A DNA stretch of 64,000 bases from Oscillatoriales cyanobacterium. Lineage in GTDB: Bacteria > Cyanobacteriota > Cyanobacteriia > Cyanobacteriales > Laspinemataceae. The position numbers and the translations under genes were made by a program. Shown here piece after piece: positions 1 through 7,820 of this stretch (position 1 is the stretch's first letter; every line of letters begins with the position of its first letter). The stretch spans positions 1 through 64,000 of the forward strand of contig JAABRM010000039.1 of assembly GCA_011390955.1 (NCBI GenBank), in the 5' to 3' direction. The notes under the pieces were generated by a model. The model ran no database searches. It saw only the letters and a program-made list of their open reading frames with translations, and was not told where the DNA came from.

Positions 1-2
1 AT

Positions 3-302
3 TTAGAAAAAGTTGAAAGAGTGACTCTGGAAGTAGCCAAGGAAATTATGCGGGATATTCCCGGAGGAGTTGCTGACTTTAAGCCATTTATACGATATCA
101 TAGTTTTGGCTATTTTAGTATTAATTTCACCGTTTATATGGAGGTTAAAGAATTTATCGATCATTTGCTGATTAAACATGAATTTATTAAAAAGCTATTT
201 AAGCGTTATCAAATTGAAGGAATTACCATCCCTTACCCGATTAAACCCGTTTACAATCCCGAAACGTCTCAAAATAAGCCTAAATCACCTTTTGATTTTT
301 AG
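3..302 (+). CDS. Mechanosensitive channel MscS family, C-terminal part (partial)
   Basis: The reading frame is open from the first bases of the window, so the gene begins upstream and only about the last 99 residues are visible. The visible part fits the cytoplasmic alpha/beta C-terminal domain of small-conductance mechanosensitive channels: a helix followed by beta strands (FGYFSINFTVYMEV), a second helix, and the end motif EGITIPYPI that closes the MscS vestibule domain. The membrane helices are outside the window. MscS channels release solutes on hypo-osmotic shock, which fits the osmolyte uptake operon just downstream. The family call rests on the C-terminal domain alone. Confidence 0.72.
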   Translation, partial: LEKVERVTLEVAKEIMRDIPGGVADFKPFIRYHSFGYFSINFTVYMEVKEFIDHLLIKHEFIKKLFKRYQIEGITIPYPIKPVYNPETSQNKPKSPFDF

Positions 303-311
303 CTTGTGGTG

Positions 312-344
312 AGAAGAGAAACCCAGAAACCGGGTTTCTCTTCT
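312..344. repeat. Hairpin of the AGAAACC(C/G)GGTTTCT repeat family
   Basis: AGAAGAGAAACCC (312-324) pairs perfectly with GGGTTTCTCTTCT (332-344) across a 7-nt loop, 10 bp after the MscS stop codon. There is no long T-run, so a terminator role is possible but not shown. The core recurs at 479-493, 29347-29419, 51333-51365 and 57373-57433. Confidence 0.7.
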
Positions 345-349
345 GCTTA

Positions 350-468
350 CCACAGTTATAGCGGTTATTGTCGTTCGGGAAGTACAGAGGTTTTCTGGAT
401 TCCCGCCCGAAGCGGGAATGACAAATTTTTTTTGTACTTCATAACTATGACAGTCGCTATATCTGTGG
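350..468. repeat. MITE-like element with 14-bp terminal inverted repeats
   Basis: CCACAGTTATAGCG at the left end and CGCTATATCTGTGG at the right end (455-468) are inverted copies with one mismatch. The 119-bp element contains an internal hairpin made of GATTCCCGC/GCGGGAAT (about 399-420), a motif repeated elsewhere in the window. It has no coding capacity and lies just before proV, so it may carry or disturb the proV leader. Confidence 0.5.
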
Positions 469-521
469 AAACCAACCACAGAAACCCGGTTTCTTTTGCC
501 CTAAGTAAAATATATTTAGTT

Positions 522-1721
522 ATGAATTCAATGCCGAAAATTCAAATTGAACATCTGATGAAAATTTATGGTGCCAACCCTCGGTATGCTTTGCAACTTT
601 TTCGCCAGGGAAAAAACCGGGATGAAATCTTACAATTAACCAGTGATGTTGTGGGAATTGCCGATGTGTCCCTGTCGATCGCCCAGGGAGAAATATTTGT
701 CATCATGGGATTATCCGGTTCCGGCAAATCTACCCTGGTGCGTTGTCTTAACCGATTGATTCATCCCACCAGCGGACATATCTATATTGATGGAGAAGAT
801 GTGGTGCGGATGGATGAAAAAAGACTGCGGGAAATTCGCTTAACTAAGATATCGATGGTTTTTCAAGGCTTTGGTTTATTGCCCCATAAAACCGTGGCGG
901 AAAATGTGGCTTATGGATTGAAAATTCGCGGATTAAGCAAAGTTAAATGTCGTGAAAAAGCCTGGGAAAATTTGGCAAGGGTGGGTTTAGAAGCATGGGC
1001 TGATTATTTGCCTTCTTCCCTGAGTGGGGGGATGCAGCAACGGGTAGGTTTAGCCCGCGCTTTGGCTACGGATGCGGATATTTTATTGATGGATGAACCG
1101 TTTAGTGCCCTTGACCCAATTATTCGCCGCGAAATGCAGGACGAGTTACTCCGATTGCAAACAGAATTGCACAAGACGATTGTGTTTATTAGCCACGATA
1201 TTCACGAGGCTTTAAGATTGGGCGATCGCATTGCGGTGATGAAAGATGGTGCGATCGTTCAAGTCAGTCAACCGGAAGACTTAATCACGCGACCCCAAGA
1301 CGATTATATCCGCGCTTTCCTTCAAGATGTCAACCGATCGCAAGTGCTAAAAGCGGGTACAATTGCCCGTGAAACTGTATCATTAATTTTGGGTGAATCG
1401 GCCAAAATTGCCCTTGAGCAAATGTCAGCAAATCAATTAACCCAAATGTATGTGATTTCCTCCAATGGTAAACCCGTGGGTTTGGTCAACCGAACCACTC
1501 TGGAAGCAGCGATCGCCCTAGGAAAAGAGGATATTACCGAAATTATGACCCGCCAATTTCCCATTGTCAGCACTGTAACCCCTGTAGAAAATATCTTTCC
1601 CCTTTGCCAACTCAACCAGGCGATCGCTGTCGTTGATGACCAAGAAAAATTGACTGGGACAATTCAAACATCCGATATTTTCGCCAGTCTGAGCCAAGTT
1701 AACGATGTTAGAGATATTTGA
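522..1721 (+). CDS. proV: Glycine betaine/proline ABC transporter, ATP-binding subunit ProV
   Basis: This is the ATPase of an osmoprotectant importer (ProU/OpuA type) on the cytoplasmic face of the membrane. From the ATG at 522 it is 399 residues, the usual ProV length; the open frame extends to 306, but that part covers repeat DNA and is unlikely to be translated. Visible motifs are Walker A GLSGSGKS (about 63-70), Q-loop VFQGFGLLPHKT, signature LSGGMQQ (about 167-173), Walker B ILLMDEP (about 187-193) and the H-loop ISHD. The C-terminal 110 residues form the paired CBS domains that sense ionic strength in OpuA. ProX follows after 15 bp, so the two are co-transcribed. An alternative start is the ATG at 531. 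Confidence 0.93.
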   Translation: MNSMPKIQIEHLMKIYGANPRYALQLFRQGKNRDEILQLTSDVVGIADVSLSIAQGEIFVIMGLSGSGKSTLVRCLNRLIHPTSGHIYIDGEDVVRMDEKRLREIRLTKISMVFQGFGLLPHKTVAENVAYGLKIRGLSKVKCREKAWENLARVGLEAWADYLPSSLSGGMQQRVGLARALATDADILLMDEPFSALDPIIRREMQDELLRLQTELHKTIVFISHDIHEALRLGDRIAVMKDGAIVQVSQPEDLITRPQDDYIRAFLQDVNRSQVLKAGTIARETVSLILGESAKIALEQMSANQLTQMYVISSNGKPVGLVNRTTLEAAIALGKEDITEIMTRQFPIVSTVTPVENIFPLCQLNQAIAVVDDQEKLTGTIQTSDIFASLSQVNDVRDI

Positions 1722-1736
1722 TGTTAGAGATATTTA

Positions 1737-2804
1737 ATGTATAAAAAAAACATGATTGCACAACCATCCCCAAACCCCTGGCGAAACCTAATATTACTCA
1801 CAGCTTTACCCACTGTATTAACGGGTTTAATCGCCTGCCAACCTGCCCCCCAATCCATTGATAATGACAGATCACCCGGTCAAGCCGTTAGCATTCGTTC
1901 CGCCCATAGTAGTTGGATTGATGAGCGATTTCAAATAGAAATTGTGAATATGGGTTTAGAACAATTGGGTTATAAAATAGCGTCGCCCAAAGAATTAGAT
2001 TACCCGGCTCTTTATCTGGCGATCGCCAATGGGGATTTAGATTATAGCACCGTTTACTATGACCCGGCACACCAACTATTTTTTGAAAATGCTGGCGGAC
2101 AAGCCAAACTTCAGCCCGTGGGAATTATTACTCCCGACGGCATCGCAGGCTATCAAATCGATAAAAAAACTGCCACTAAATATAATATCAAAAATATCGC
2201 CCAATTGCAAGATCCCAAGCTGGCCAAACTCTTTGACTCTGATGGGGATGGCAAGGCAAATTTAGTCGGATGTAATCCTGGTTGGGTTTGTGAATTAGCG
2301 ATCGACCATCAGATTAAAGCTTACGGACTTGAGCAAACTGTTGAGCAGGATAGAGGCAATTATGCGGCATTAATGGCTGATGCGATCGCTCGTTACCAAC
2401 AAGGACAATCGATTATTTTCTTTGCCTATAATCCCCACTGGATTGGTGCAGTTTTCCAGCCCGATCGCGACGTAGTTTGGTTAGAAGTTCCTTTTACCTC
2501 GCTGCCCGAAAGTATGGGCAAAATCACCGAAAAAGACACGGTGATGAATGGCAAAAATTTTGGCTTAGTCAGAACTCAGCAGCGAATTGTGGCCAATCCT
2601 AATTTTTTAGCCAAAAATCCCGTGGCTAAACGCTGGTTTGAATTAGTACAAATTCCCGTCGCCGATATGAATGCTGAAAGTTTAAGAGTTAAAAATGGGG
2701 AAAATCGGGTCAAAGATATTCGTCGTCATGCGGCAGAATGGGTCAGCAAAAATCAAGCCCAGTTTGATAGTTGGTTAGCACAAGCTCAACAAGGGGCTAA
2801 ATAA
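1737..2804 (+). CDS. proX: Glycine betaine/proline-binding lipoprotein ProX
   Basis: This is the substrate-binding subunit of the ProV-ProW importer, 355 residues. The N-terminus has a positively charged start, a hydrophobic stretch and the lipobox LIAC with the lipidated Cys near residue 34, so it should be membrane-anchored rather than freely periplasmic. The rest fits the OpuAC/ProX fold, with aromatic residues expected for a quaternary-ammonium cage (STVYYDPAH, FFAYNPHWIG) and the DSDGDGKANLVGCNPGW segment typical of this family. It lies between proV and proW; the more usual ProU order is V-W-X. Downstream, a repeat element begins two bases after the stop codon. Confidence 0.92.
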   Translation: MYKKNMIAQPSPNPWRNLILLTALPTVLTGLIACQPAPQSIDNDRSPGQAVSIRSAHSSWIDERFQIEIVNMGLEQLGYKIASPKELDYPALYLAIANGDLDYSTVYYDPAHQLFFENAGGQAKLQPVGIITPDGIAGYQIDKKTATKYNIKNIAQLQDPKLAKLFDSDGDGKANLVGCNPGWVCELAIDHQIKAYGLEQTVEQDRGNYAALMADAIARYQQGQSIIFFAYNPHWIGAVFQPDRDVVWLEVPFTSLPESMGKITEKDTVMNGKNFGLVRTQQRIVANPNFLAKNPVAKRWFELVQIPVADMNAESLRVKNGENRVKDIRRHAAEWVSKNQAQFDSWLAQAQQGAK

Positions 2805-2805
2805 A

Positions 2806-2944
2806 TATAGCGCGTCTAAATCAGTTGGCAAATAAACCCTCACGATGGCGGACCGTCGGCGGCCATCCCCCCTACCCCGCGAATGAAAGGGGGGCTGGGA
2901 GAGGGGAGCCGATTCAGTTATTAAATTCATTTAGACTCGCTATA
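2806..2944. repeat. MITE-like element between proX and proW (16-bp terminal inverted repeats)
   Basis: TATAGCGCGTCTAAAT (2806-2821) and ATTTAGACTCGCTATA (2929-2944) are inverted copies with one mismatch. The 139-bp interior is G+C-rich with a CCGTCGGC hairpin and C/G runs, unlike the A+T-rich flanks, and encodes nothing. It begins right after the proX stop and may separate proX from proW transcriptionally. Confidence 0.55.
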
Positions 2945-2959
2945 TATGGAGTATATGGA

Positions 2960-3001
2960 ATATATGAAGATATTTGAAATATTTCAAATATCTTCATATA
3001 T
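2960..3001. repeat. 42-bp perfect palindrome in the proX-proW spacer
   Basis: The sequence reads identically on both strands, with its centre between 2980 and 2981 (half-site core ATATTTGAAAT). It has no loop bases and is very A+T-rich. It lies 45 bp upstream of the proW start. It could be an operator for a dimeric regulator, an RNA hairpin controlling proW, or the end of a mobile element. Confidence 0.85.
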
Positions 3002-3046
3002 CTCTCTCTATAACGGCTATTTTATCTTGGTGAAAATATAAACATT

Positions 3047-4018
3047 ATGAAAAACGTTTTAGATATTTTTTTGGGCAATATTATGGTTCAAAATGAATTT
3101 TGGTTAAGTTGGTTGAATTTGCTGTTAAATCCTTTCGAGAATTATACTATTCCGCTGGATGATTGGATTACGGCAATTATTAATTTTATGGTTCAACAAT
3201 TTCGCCCGATTTTTCAAACAATTTCCTGGCCGATTAAGGTAATATTAGAAAGTATTGGATCAATGTTTGTGGCCACTCCACCCTTAATATTTTTAGTCAT
3301 CTTGGGGGCGATCGCGTGGCAAATAGCTGGCAGAAAAATGGCTATTTATAGCCTAATTGGTTTAACCTTAATTGGTTTTTTGGGCATTTGGGAAGAAGCA
3401 ATGGTATCCCTGTCTTTAGTCGTAACGGCAGTGATATTTTGTCTAGTCATAGGAATGCCGTTAGGCATTGCTTGTGCTCGCAGCGATCGCCTAGAAAAAA
3501 TCATCCAACCTTTATTAGATGTAATGCAAACCTTGCCCACTTTTGTTTATTTAGTGCCGGTAGTGATGCTTTTTGGCATTGGAGAAGTACCGGGAGTAAT
3601 TGCGACAATTATATTCGCTTTGCCCCCGTTAATTCGTCTGACTAATTTAGGCATTCGGCAAGTACCCGCAGAAGTCGTCGAAGCCGCGATCGCCTTTGGT
3701 TCAACCCCTAACCAAGTGCTCTGGGAAGCCCAAATTCCTCTAGCCATGCCAACGATTTTAGCCGGGGTAAATCAAGCAATTTTAATGGCATTATCTATGT
3801 CTGTAGTGACTTCAATGATTGCCGTTCCAGGCTTAGGATTAATGGTGTTACAAGGAGTAGGACGTTTGGATATTGGACTAGCAGCGGTGGGAGGTTTAGG
3901 GATAGTTCTATTAGCCATTATCCTCGATCGCATTACCCAAACCGTGGGAAAAAATAACTTGATTTCGTGGAAACAGCGGGGTATTATTGGGTTAATCTTA
4001 AATTACTTAAGTAGGTGA
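3047..4018 (+). CDS. proW: Glycine betaine/proline ABC transporter permease ProW
   Basis: This is the inner-membrane permease of the osmoprotectant importer, 323 residues with several hydrophobic helices. The EAA loop that contacts ProV is visible as EVVEAAIAFGSTPNQVLWEAQIPLA (positions about 205-230). The N-terminal extension before the permease core is normal for ProW. An in-frame ATG at 3083 is a possible later start. The last three codons and the stop lie inside the left terminal repeat of a MITE-like element (4008-4132), so the extreme C-terminus (Leu-Ser-Arg) appears to be supplied by that insertion. The gene is separated from proX by 242 bp of repeat DNA, so its co-expression with proV-proX is uncertain. 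Confidence 0.92.
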   Translation: MKNVLDIFLGNIMVQNEFWLSWLNLLLNPFENYTIPLDDWITAIINFMVQQFRPIFQTISWPIKVILESIGSMFVATPPLIFLVILGAIAWQIAGRKMAIYSLIGLTLIGFLGIWEEAMVSLSLVVTAVIFCLVIGMPLGIACARSDRLEKIIQPLLDVMQTLPTFVYLVPVVMLFGIGEVPGVIATIIFALPPLIRLTNLGIRQVPAEVVEAAIAFGSTPNQVLWEAQIPLAMPTILAGVNQAILMALSMSVVTSMIAVPGLGLMVLQGVGRLDIGLAAVGGLGIVLLAIILDRITQTVGKNNLISWKQRGIIGLILNYLSR

Positions 4019-4132
4019 ACATAATTAATTGCACTTTTCGTTGCCGATAGGCTTTGGATTCCCGCCTTCGCGGGAATGACAGTTTTTCTCCCGATCTGGT
4101 CTGTGGTGCATTGATTTCTGCCCACCTACTTA
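4008..4132 (+). mobile_element. MITE-like element, copy 1 (TAAGTAGGTG terminal repeats)
   Basis: The ends TAAGTAGGTG (4008-4017) and CACCTACTTA (4123-4132) are perfect 10-bp inverted repeats. The interior starts AACATAATTAATTGCACTTT, has a GATTCCCGC...GCGGGAATGACAG hairpin, and ends with GTCTGTGGT...TTTCTGCC. Two further copies occur at 33338-33490 and, inverted, at 38886-39031. It is non-coding and small, as expected for an element mobilised in trans. It overlaps the proW stop codon. Confidence 0.75.
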
Positions 4133-4607
4133 GATGCGAAAAAATCCAATAAATTAAAAGCGATATAATTATATTAATTTTAATTTAAATAAGAGATTTA
4201 ATTTCTGTATGTAGGGGCGCAATGCTTGCGCCCCTACAGCATTGTATCAAGCAAAATTGAAATAACTATAAATAACAAATACCCCCTGGGAATAGAGAAA
4301 ACGGACTTTCTCCAGCCAGGGGGTATTTGATTGGTAGTGGGCATGAAGTGAAATGATATGAATTAGAAATTTTCTCCTATGTAGGTGGGAACCATGTTTT
4401 TATGGGATAAGAATTCAGCGATCGCGAATTATATGCCAGAACGCGATCGGCCAATGGATCGGCGATCGCCTTCAAGGGGACGATCTCTGAATACTTAGCC
4501 CAGTGAGAAAATAGAAAATGCCTCACTACTGCGGTCATGGAAATTGAGAGAAATTCTTTGCCTTAATTTCAAATAGCAAAGAAAGCACAAGCTTAGAGTG
4601 CCAAGTC
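4133..4607. other. Non-coding spacer with two hairpins
   Basis: No gene is seen. A perfect GTAGGGGCGC/GCGCCCCTAC hairpin (4211-4237) belongs to a family repeated near 12262, 12302 and 41773. A larger nested hairpin follows at 4276-4329. The remainder is A+T-rich with several GCGATCGC sites near 4418-4480. Confidence 0.6.
4276..4329. repeat. Nested stem-loop (14-bp outer stem, 6-bp inner stem)
   Basis: CAAATACCCCCTGG (4276-4289) pairs perfectly with CCAGGGGGTATTTG (4316-4329). Within the 26-nt loop, GAGAAA (4295-4300) pairs with TTTCTC (4307-4312). There is no T-run on either side, so it is not an ordinary terminator. It may be a structured RNA or a repeat unit. Confidence 0.65.
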
Positions 4608-5111
4608 TTAATCAAAATAAAACAACGTGACCAGACGGCGTTGTTCCTCGGCTTCTTGGCAAGTTTGCAGCAGAGTTTGGCTGTCGTGAAAAGCAAAGCA
4701 GATAAGTTGCTGACAGCGAGAAATAATCTGTCGATTACATAACGTGCTTGCTTCCCCCAGAGATAAGTGATCGTTGCTGGAATTTTCCACCAAATGGATC
4801 ACGCGGGAAAGCTGTTCGCGGGATTCACGGGGCTGCCGCTCCAGGGTTTGCGGTAAAATGACCGTCAGCATATTGGGATCGGCTCGCATGGCCCCTTTGA
4901 TCGCCGCTGCGTTGGTGCCAGTGGATCCCGATGTCATCACCCGATTTCCGCCCAAAACCAGGGCATAACTCATCAACTCAATTAAGTTTTGATGAGTAAT
5001 CGGCACATGACGCGATCCTAAGATAGCAATTCGTTTAGATCCAGTTTGTTGGATCGCTGCAAGCTCTTGTGCAAGAGTATCTATACTGGATATTTCTATG
5101 GATTGAGTCAA
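4608..5111 (-). CDS. DprA/Smf-like protein (DNA recombination-mediator protein A family)
   Basis: A 167-residue soluble protein with a Rossmann-like core: the strand-loop RIAILGSRHVPIT, the glycine-rich segment VMTSGSTGTNAAAIKGA and the strand MLTVILPQTL fit the SLOG/DprA-like fold. Cyanobacterial homologues are commonly annotated as DNA recombination-mediator protein A. It lacks the extra domains of full-length DprA, so a role in loading RecA on incoming DNA is an extrapolation; nucleotide or ligand binding is the safer inference. It stands alone on the minus strand, with a divergent spacer of about 145 bp to the carotenoid oxygenase gene. Confidence 0.7.
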   Translation of the reverse strand: MTQSIEISSIDTLAQELAAIQQTGSKRIAILGSRHVPITHQNLIELMSYALVLGGNRVMTSGSTGTNAAAIKGAMRADPNMLTVILPQTLERQPRESREQLSRVIHLVENSSNDHLSLGEASTLCNRQIISRCQQLICFAFHDSQTLLQTCQEAEEQRRLVTLFYFD

Positions 5112-5257
5112 AGACTAAATGAATCTAAGTAATACAACATAAGTTATTTTAGCAAAGTTACTTTGGCAAAAACCAGTGAAAGCATAAAAGAATCAGGGGG
5201 ATTCCGGCGGGGAAATCAGGCGCGATCGCCATAAAATAATTAAGTTGCCAGGAAATT

Positions 5258-6706
5258 GTGAGGTTGAATCCGTTGCCGACATTAAAAAGCTGGTCAAAAG
5301 CCCTGGAACGACCCGCCACGGAATTTACGGCGGTGACGTTGCCAGTGATTTTTGGGGAGTTGCCCCCTGGGTTACGCGGGTCTTTGTATAGAAATGGGCC
5401 AGCCCGTCTAGAACGAAACGGGGTGAAAGTAGGCCACTGGTTTGATGGGGATGGGGCCGTGTTGGCGGTACATTTTACCGATGCTGGGGCGATCGCCTCT
5501 TACCGATACGTGCAAACTGCCGGTTATCAAGAAGAAGAAGCCGCTGGAGAGTTTTTGTTTGCCGGTTATGGCATGATGCCGCCCGGTTCTATCTGGGATC
5601 GCTTGACCAAGAGTGTCAAAAATGCCGCCAATACCTCGGTTTTAGCCCTGCCGGATAAATTGTTAGCCCTTTGGGAAGGGGGATATCCCTACGCTTTGGA
5701 TTTACAAACCCTGGAAACCAGGGGGGCGGATAACTTAGAAGGGCTAAAAAACGGTTGGACTTTTTCCGCGCACCCGAAGCGCGATCCCTTGACGGGGAAT
5801 ATTTATAATTTTGGGGTGACACCGGGCAAAAATTCCCTATTACATCTTTATGTATGCGATCGCACCGGCAAAATCCAAAAACATTCCACCGTGGAAATCG
5901 ATGGCGTCCCCTTAATTCACGACTTTGTACTCGCGGGTGAATATTTAGTCTTTTTCATTTCCCCCGTCCGGCTGCAAATATTCTCTGCCCTGTTTCACTT
6001 AAAAAGCTATAGTGATGCCCTAATGTGGCGACCATCCTTGGGAACCCAAGTCTTAATCATCAACCGGGATACCTTGGAAGTGGTCAGCGGCAATGAAACC
6101 GATCCTTGGTTTCAATGGCATTTTAGCAATGGATACCAGGACGAACGGGGAAATCTGGTCGTGGATTTGGTCAAATATGCAGACTTTTCCACCAATCAAT
6201 ATCTGAAAGAAGTTGCCACGGGTCAGGCGCAAACCGTAGCCAAAGGCACCCTCTGGCGGATTTATTTAGACCCAAAAACGGCGGTGCTGCAAGACCAAGA
6301 ACCCCTGGTAGAACGGGCTTGCGAATTTCCCTCGGTGGCACCGGCAGCAGTGGGACAACCGGCCCGGTTTACCTATTTATCCTTACATCGAGAGGATGTG
6401 AATATTGGGGAGGAACTTTTAGGCGCGATCGCCCGCTATGACCATCAAACCAAAACCCTCACCGCAGCGGACTTAGGGGCAAATCGCTATCCCACAGAAC
6501 CACTGTATATATCTAATCCCGAAAATCCGCAACAGGGTTGGCTGATCGTCGTAGTCTTTGATGGCAACGATGATGGCAAAGATCCGGGCAAAAGTGAGGT
6601 CTGGATTTTTGACAGCGATCGCCTGGATGAAAACCCAGTCTGTCGTTTAGCCCTACCAGAAATAGTGCCGATGGGATTTCATGGTACTTGGCACCCGAAA
6701 GCTTAA
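5258..6706 (+). CDS. Carotenoid cleavage oxygenase (RPE65/CCD family)
   Basis: A 482-residue seven-bladed propeller enzyme that cleaves carotenoids or apocarotenoids with non-haem Fe(II). The four expected iron-ligand histidines are visible: about His172 (SAHPKRD), His221 (LIHDF), His288 (WHFSNGY) and His475 (GFHGTW). Length agrees with cyanobacterial members such as the Synechocystis apocarotenal oxygenase. The start is a GTG at 5258 that gives the usual N-terminus leading to WSKALERPATEF. The product (for example retinal) cannot be told from sequence. It is isolated, with a repeat-filled spacer before mobA. The membrane-facing hydrophobic patch (LQIFSALFHL, about 239-248) is consistent with substrate uptake from the membrane. 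Confidence 0.93.
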   Translation: MRLNPLPTLKSWSKALERPATEFTAVTLPVIFGELPPGLRGSLYRNGPARLERNGVKVGHWFDGDGAVLAVHFTDAGAIASYRYVQTAGYQEEEAAGEFLFAGYGMMPPGSIWDRLTKSVKNAANTSVLALPDKLLALWEGGYPYALDLQTLETRGADNLEGLKNGWTFSAHPKRDPLTGNIYNFGVTPGKNSLLHLYVCDRTGKIQKHSTVEIDGVPLIHDFVLAGEYLVFFISPVRLQIFSALFHLKSYSDALMWRPSLGTQVLIINRDTLEVVSGNETDPWFQWHFSNGYQDERGNLVVDLVKYADFSTNQYLKEVATGQAQTVAKGTLWRIYLDPKTAVLQDQEPLVERACEFPSVAPAAVGQPARFTYLSLHREDVNIGEELLGAIARYDHQTKTLTAADLGANRYPTEPLYISNPENPQQGWLIVVVFDGNDDGKDPGKSEVWIFDSDRLDENPVCRLALPEIVPMGFHGTWHPKA

Positions 6707-6711
6707 TTAGC

Positions 6712-6869
6712 GGGGTGTGGGGTGTGGGGTGTGGGGTGTGGGGTGTGGGGTGTGGGGTGTGTGGGAGGGGTGGGAGGGGTGGGGAGGAGATTTGTAGGGT
6801 GGGCAAGATTTTGCCCACCCTACGTGAGATTTGTAGATTTGTAGGGTGGGCAAATCTTGCCCACCCTAC
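6712..6869. repeat. GGGGTGT heptamer array followed by two GTAGGGTGGGCAA hairpins
   Basis: About six GGGGTGT units (6712-6757) grade into GGGAGGGGT repeats to 6784. Two hairpins of the GTAGGGTGGGC...GCCCACCCTAC family follow (6794-6823 and 6841-6869). The same hairpin occurs near 8752, 27420, 29322, 33100, 44653 and 52199. This is the whole spacer between the oxygenase gene and mobA. The hairpins may act as terminators or RNA-stability elements. Confidence 0.75.
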
Positions 6870-6887
6870 TTTGTGAGGTAGTAGACA

Positions 6888-7484
6888 ATGACCAATTTTC
6901 CTTTTCTCGTAGCCCTGGTGCTCGCTGGGGGCAAAAGTTCGCGCATGGGAACAGACAAAGCGTTAATCCTGTGGCATGGTCAACCAATGTTACAGCGGGT
7001 TGTAGGGGCGATTCGCGAATTGCCCCTACTGTCATCGGTTTATATCCTCACTCCCTGGCCCGATCGCTATCAAGGCCAAATTACCGGGGACTATCAATGG
7101 CTTTTAGAATCAAACCCAGGGAACGGTCCAGCGATCGCCATCAGCCAAGGATTTGCACAAATAAATGCCGAGTGGATTTTACTACTCGCTTGCGATCTGC
7201 CCAAATTGCAAAGTAGCATCCTGCAACAGTGGCAACAAGAATTAGCCACTTTACCGCCGGAAATTCTGGCTTTAGTTCCCCGGTCGGGAGAAAGGTGGGA
7301 ACCGATGTGTGGATTTTACCGAAAAAAAGCGCGTGAATCTTTAGAAGCGTTTATTCAACAAGGGGGGCGATCGCTTCAAGGTTGGTTAAACCTGATTCCG
7401 GTCAGGTCAATTTCTCTGGGTCAAGGGGAAAAAGAAATGTTACTAAACTGCAATAAACCGGAAGATTTAGTCAATGGCTTTTAG
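6888..7484 (+). CDS. mobA: Molybdenum cofactor guanylyltransferase MobA
   Basis: A 198-residue nucleotidyltransferase that transfers GMP from GTP to molybdopterin to give MGD, the cofactor of nitrate reductase and other enzymes. The diagnostic N-terminal signature LAGGKSSRMGTDKA (about 12-25) is the GTP-binding loop, and the metal-binding acidic motif appears as LLACDLP (about 98-104). Length is typical of the family. It lies alone downstream of a repeat cluster; no other molybdopterin genes are in the window. The start at 6888 places the nucleotide-binding loop at its normal distance from the N-terminus. Confidence 0.92.
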   Translation: MTNFPFLVALVLAGGKSSRMGTDKALILWHGQPMLQRVVGAIRELPLLSSVYILTPWPDRYQGQITGDYQWLLESNPGNGPAIAISQGFAQINAEWILLLACDLPKLQSSILQQWQQELATLPPEILALVPRSGERWEPMCGFYRKKARESLEAFIQQGGRSLQGWLNLIPVRSISLGQGEKEMLLNCNKPEDLVNGF

Positions 7485-7820
7485 CAACATCACCGTTGAT
7501 TTGGATAGCCATTCTCAGGAGAAAAACTGAGCGTAAGTTATGATTTCTTGAAATGAATTAGCAGGGGAACCGGCGGAGATTTCCGGGAGACGGCAGTCAA
7601 AATCAACCATCAAACCATCCTAAAACGGAAAATATTTCTCTACGGAACAAAGGACCCAAGGGAAAAAGCCGATCCTAAATCATTCCAGAGCAAAGGCAAA
7701 CCATCACAATAATTTTGCAAACATTTAAGAATTCATGCTTATAATTTGTAAAGGAATCTTGAGGTTCTGCAACAGGTTCTTAATGAACCATTACAAACTT
7801 GGAGTGGAAACCGTTTAATC
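7485..7820. other. rpaA leader/promoter region
   Basis: No gene is seen in these 336 bp. A TATAAT hexamer at 7740-7745 with TTGCAA at 7715-7720 (19-bp gap) is a possible promoter for rpaA. It would give an untranslated leader of roughly 70 nt. No known riboswitch motif was recognised. Confidence 0.3.

Noticed and set aside
306-521. N-terminal extension of proV to 306
   Set aside because: It translates repeat-element DNA with no family similarity; the ATG at 522 gives the standard ProV length.
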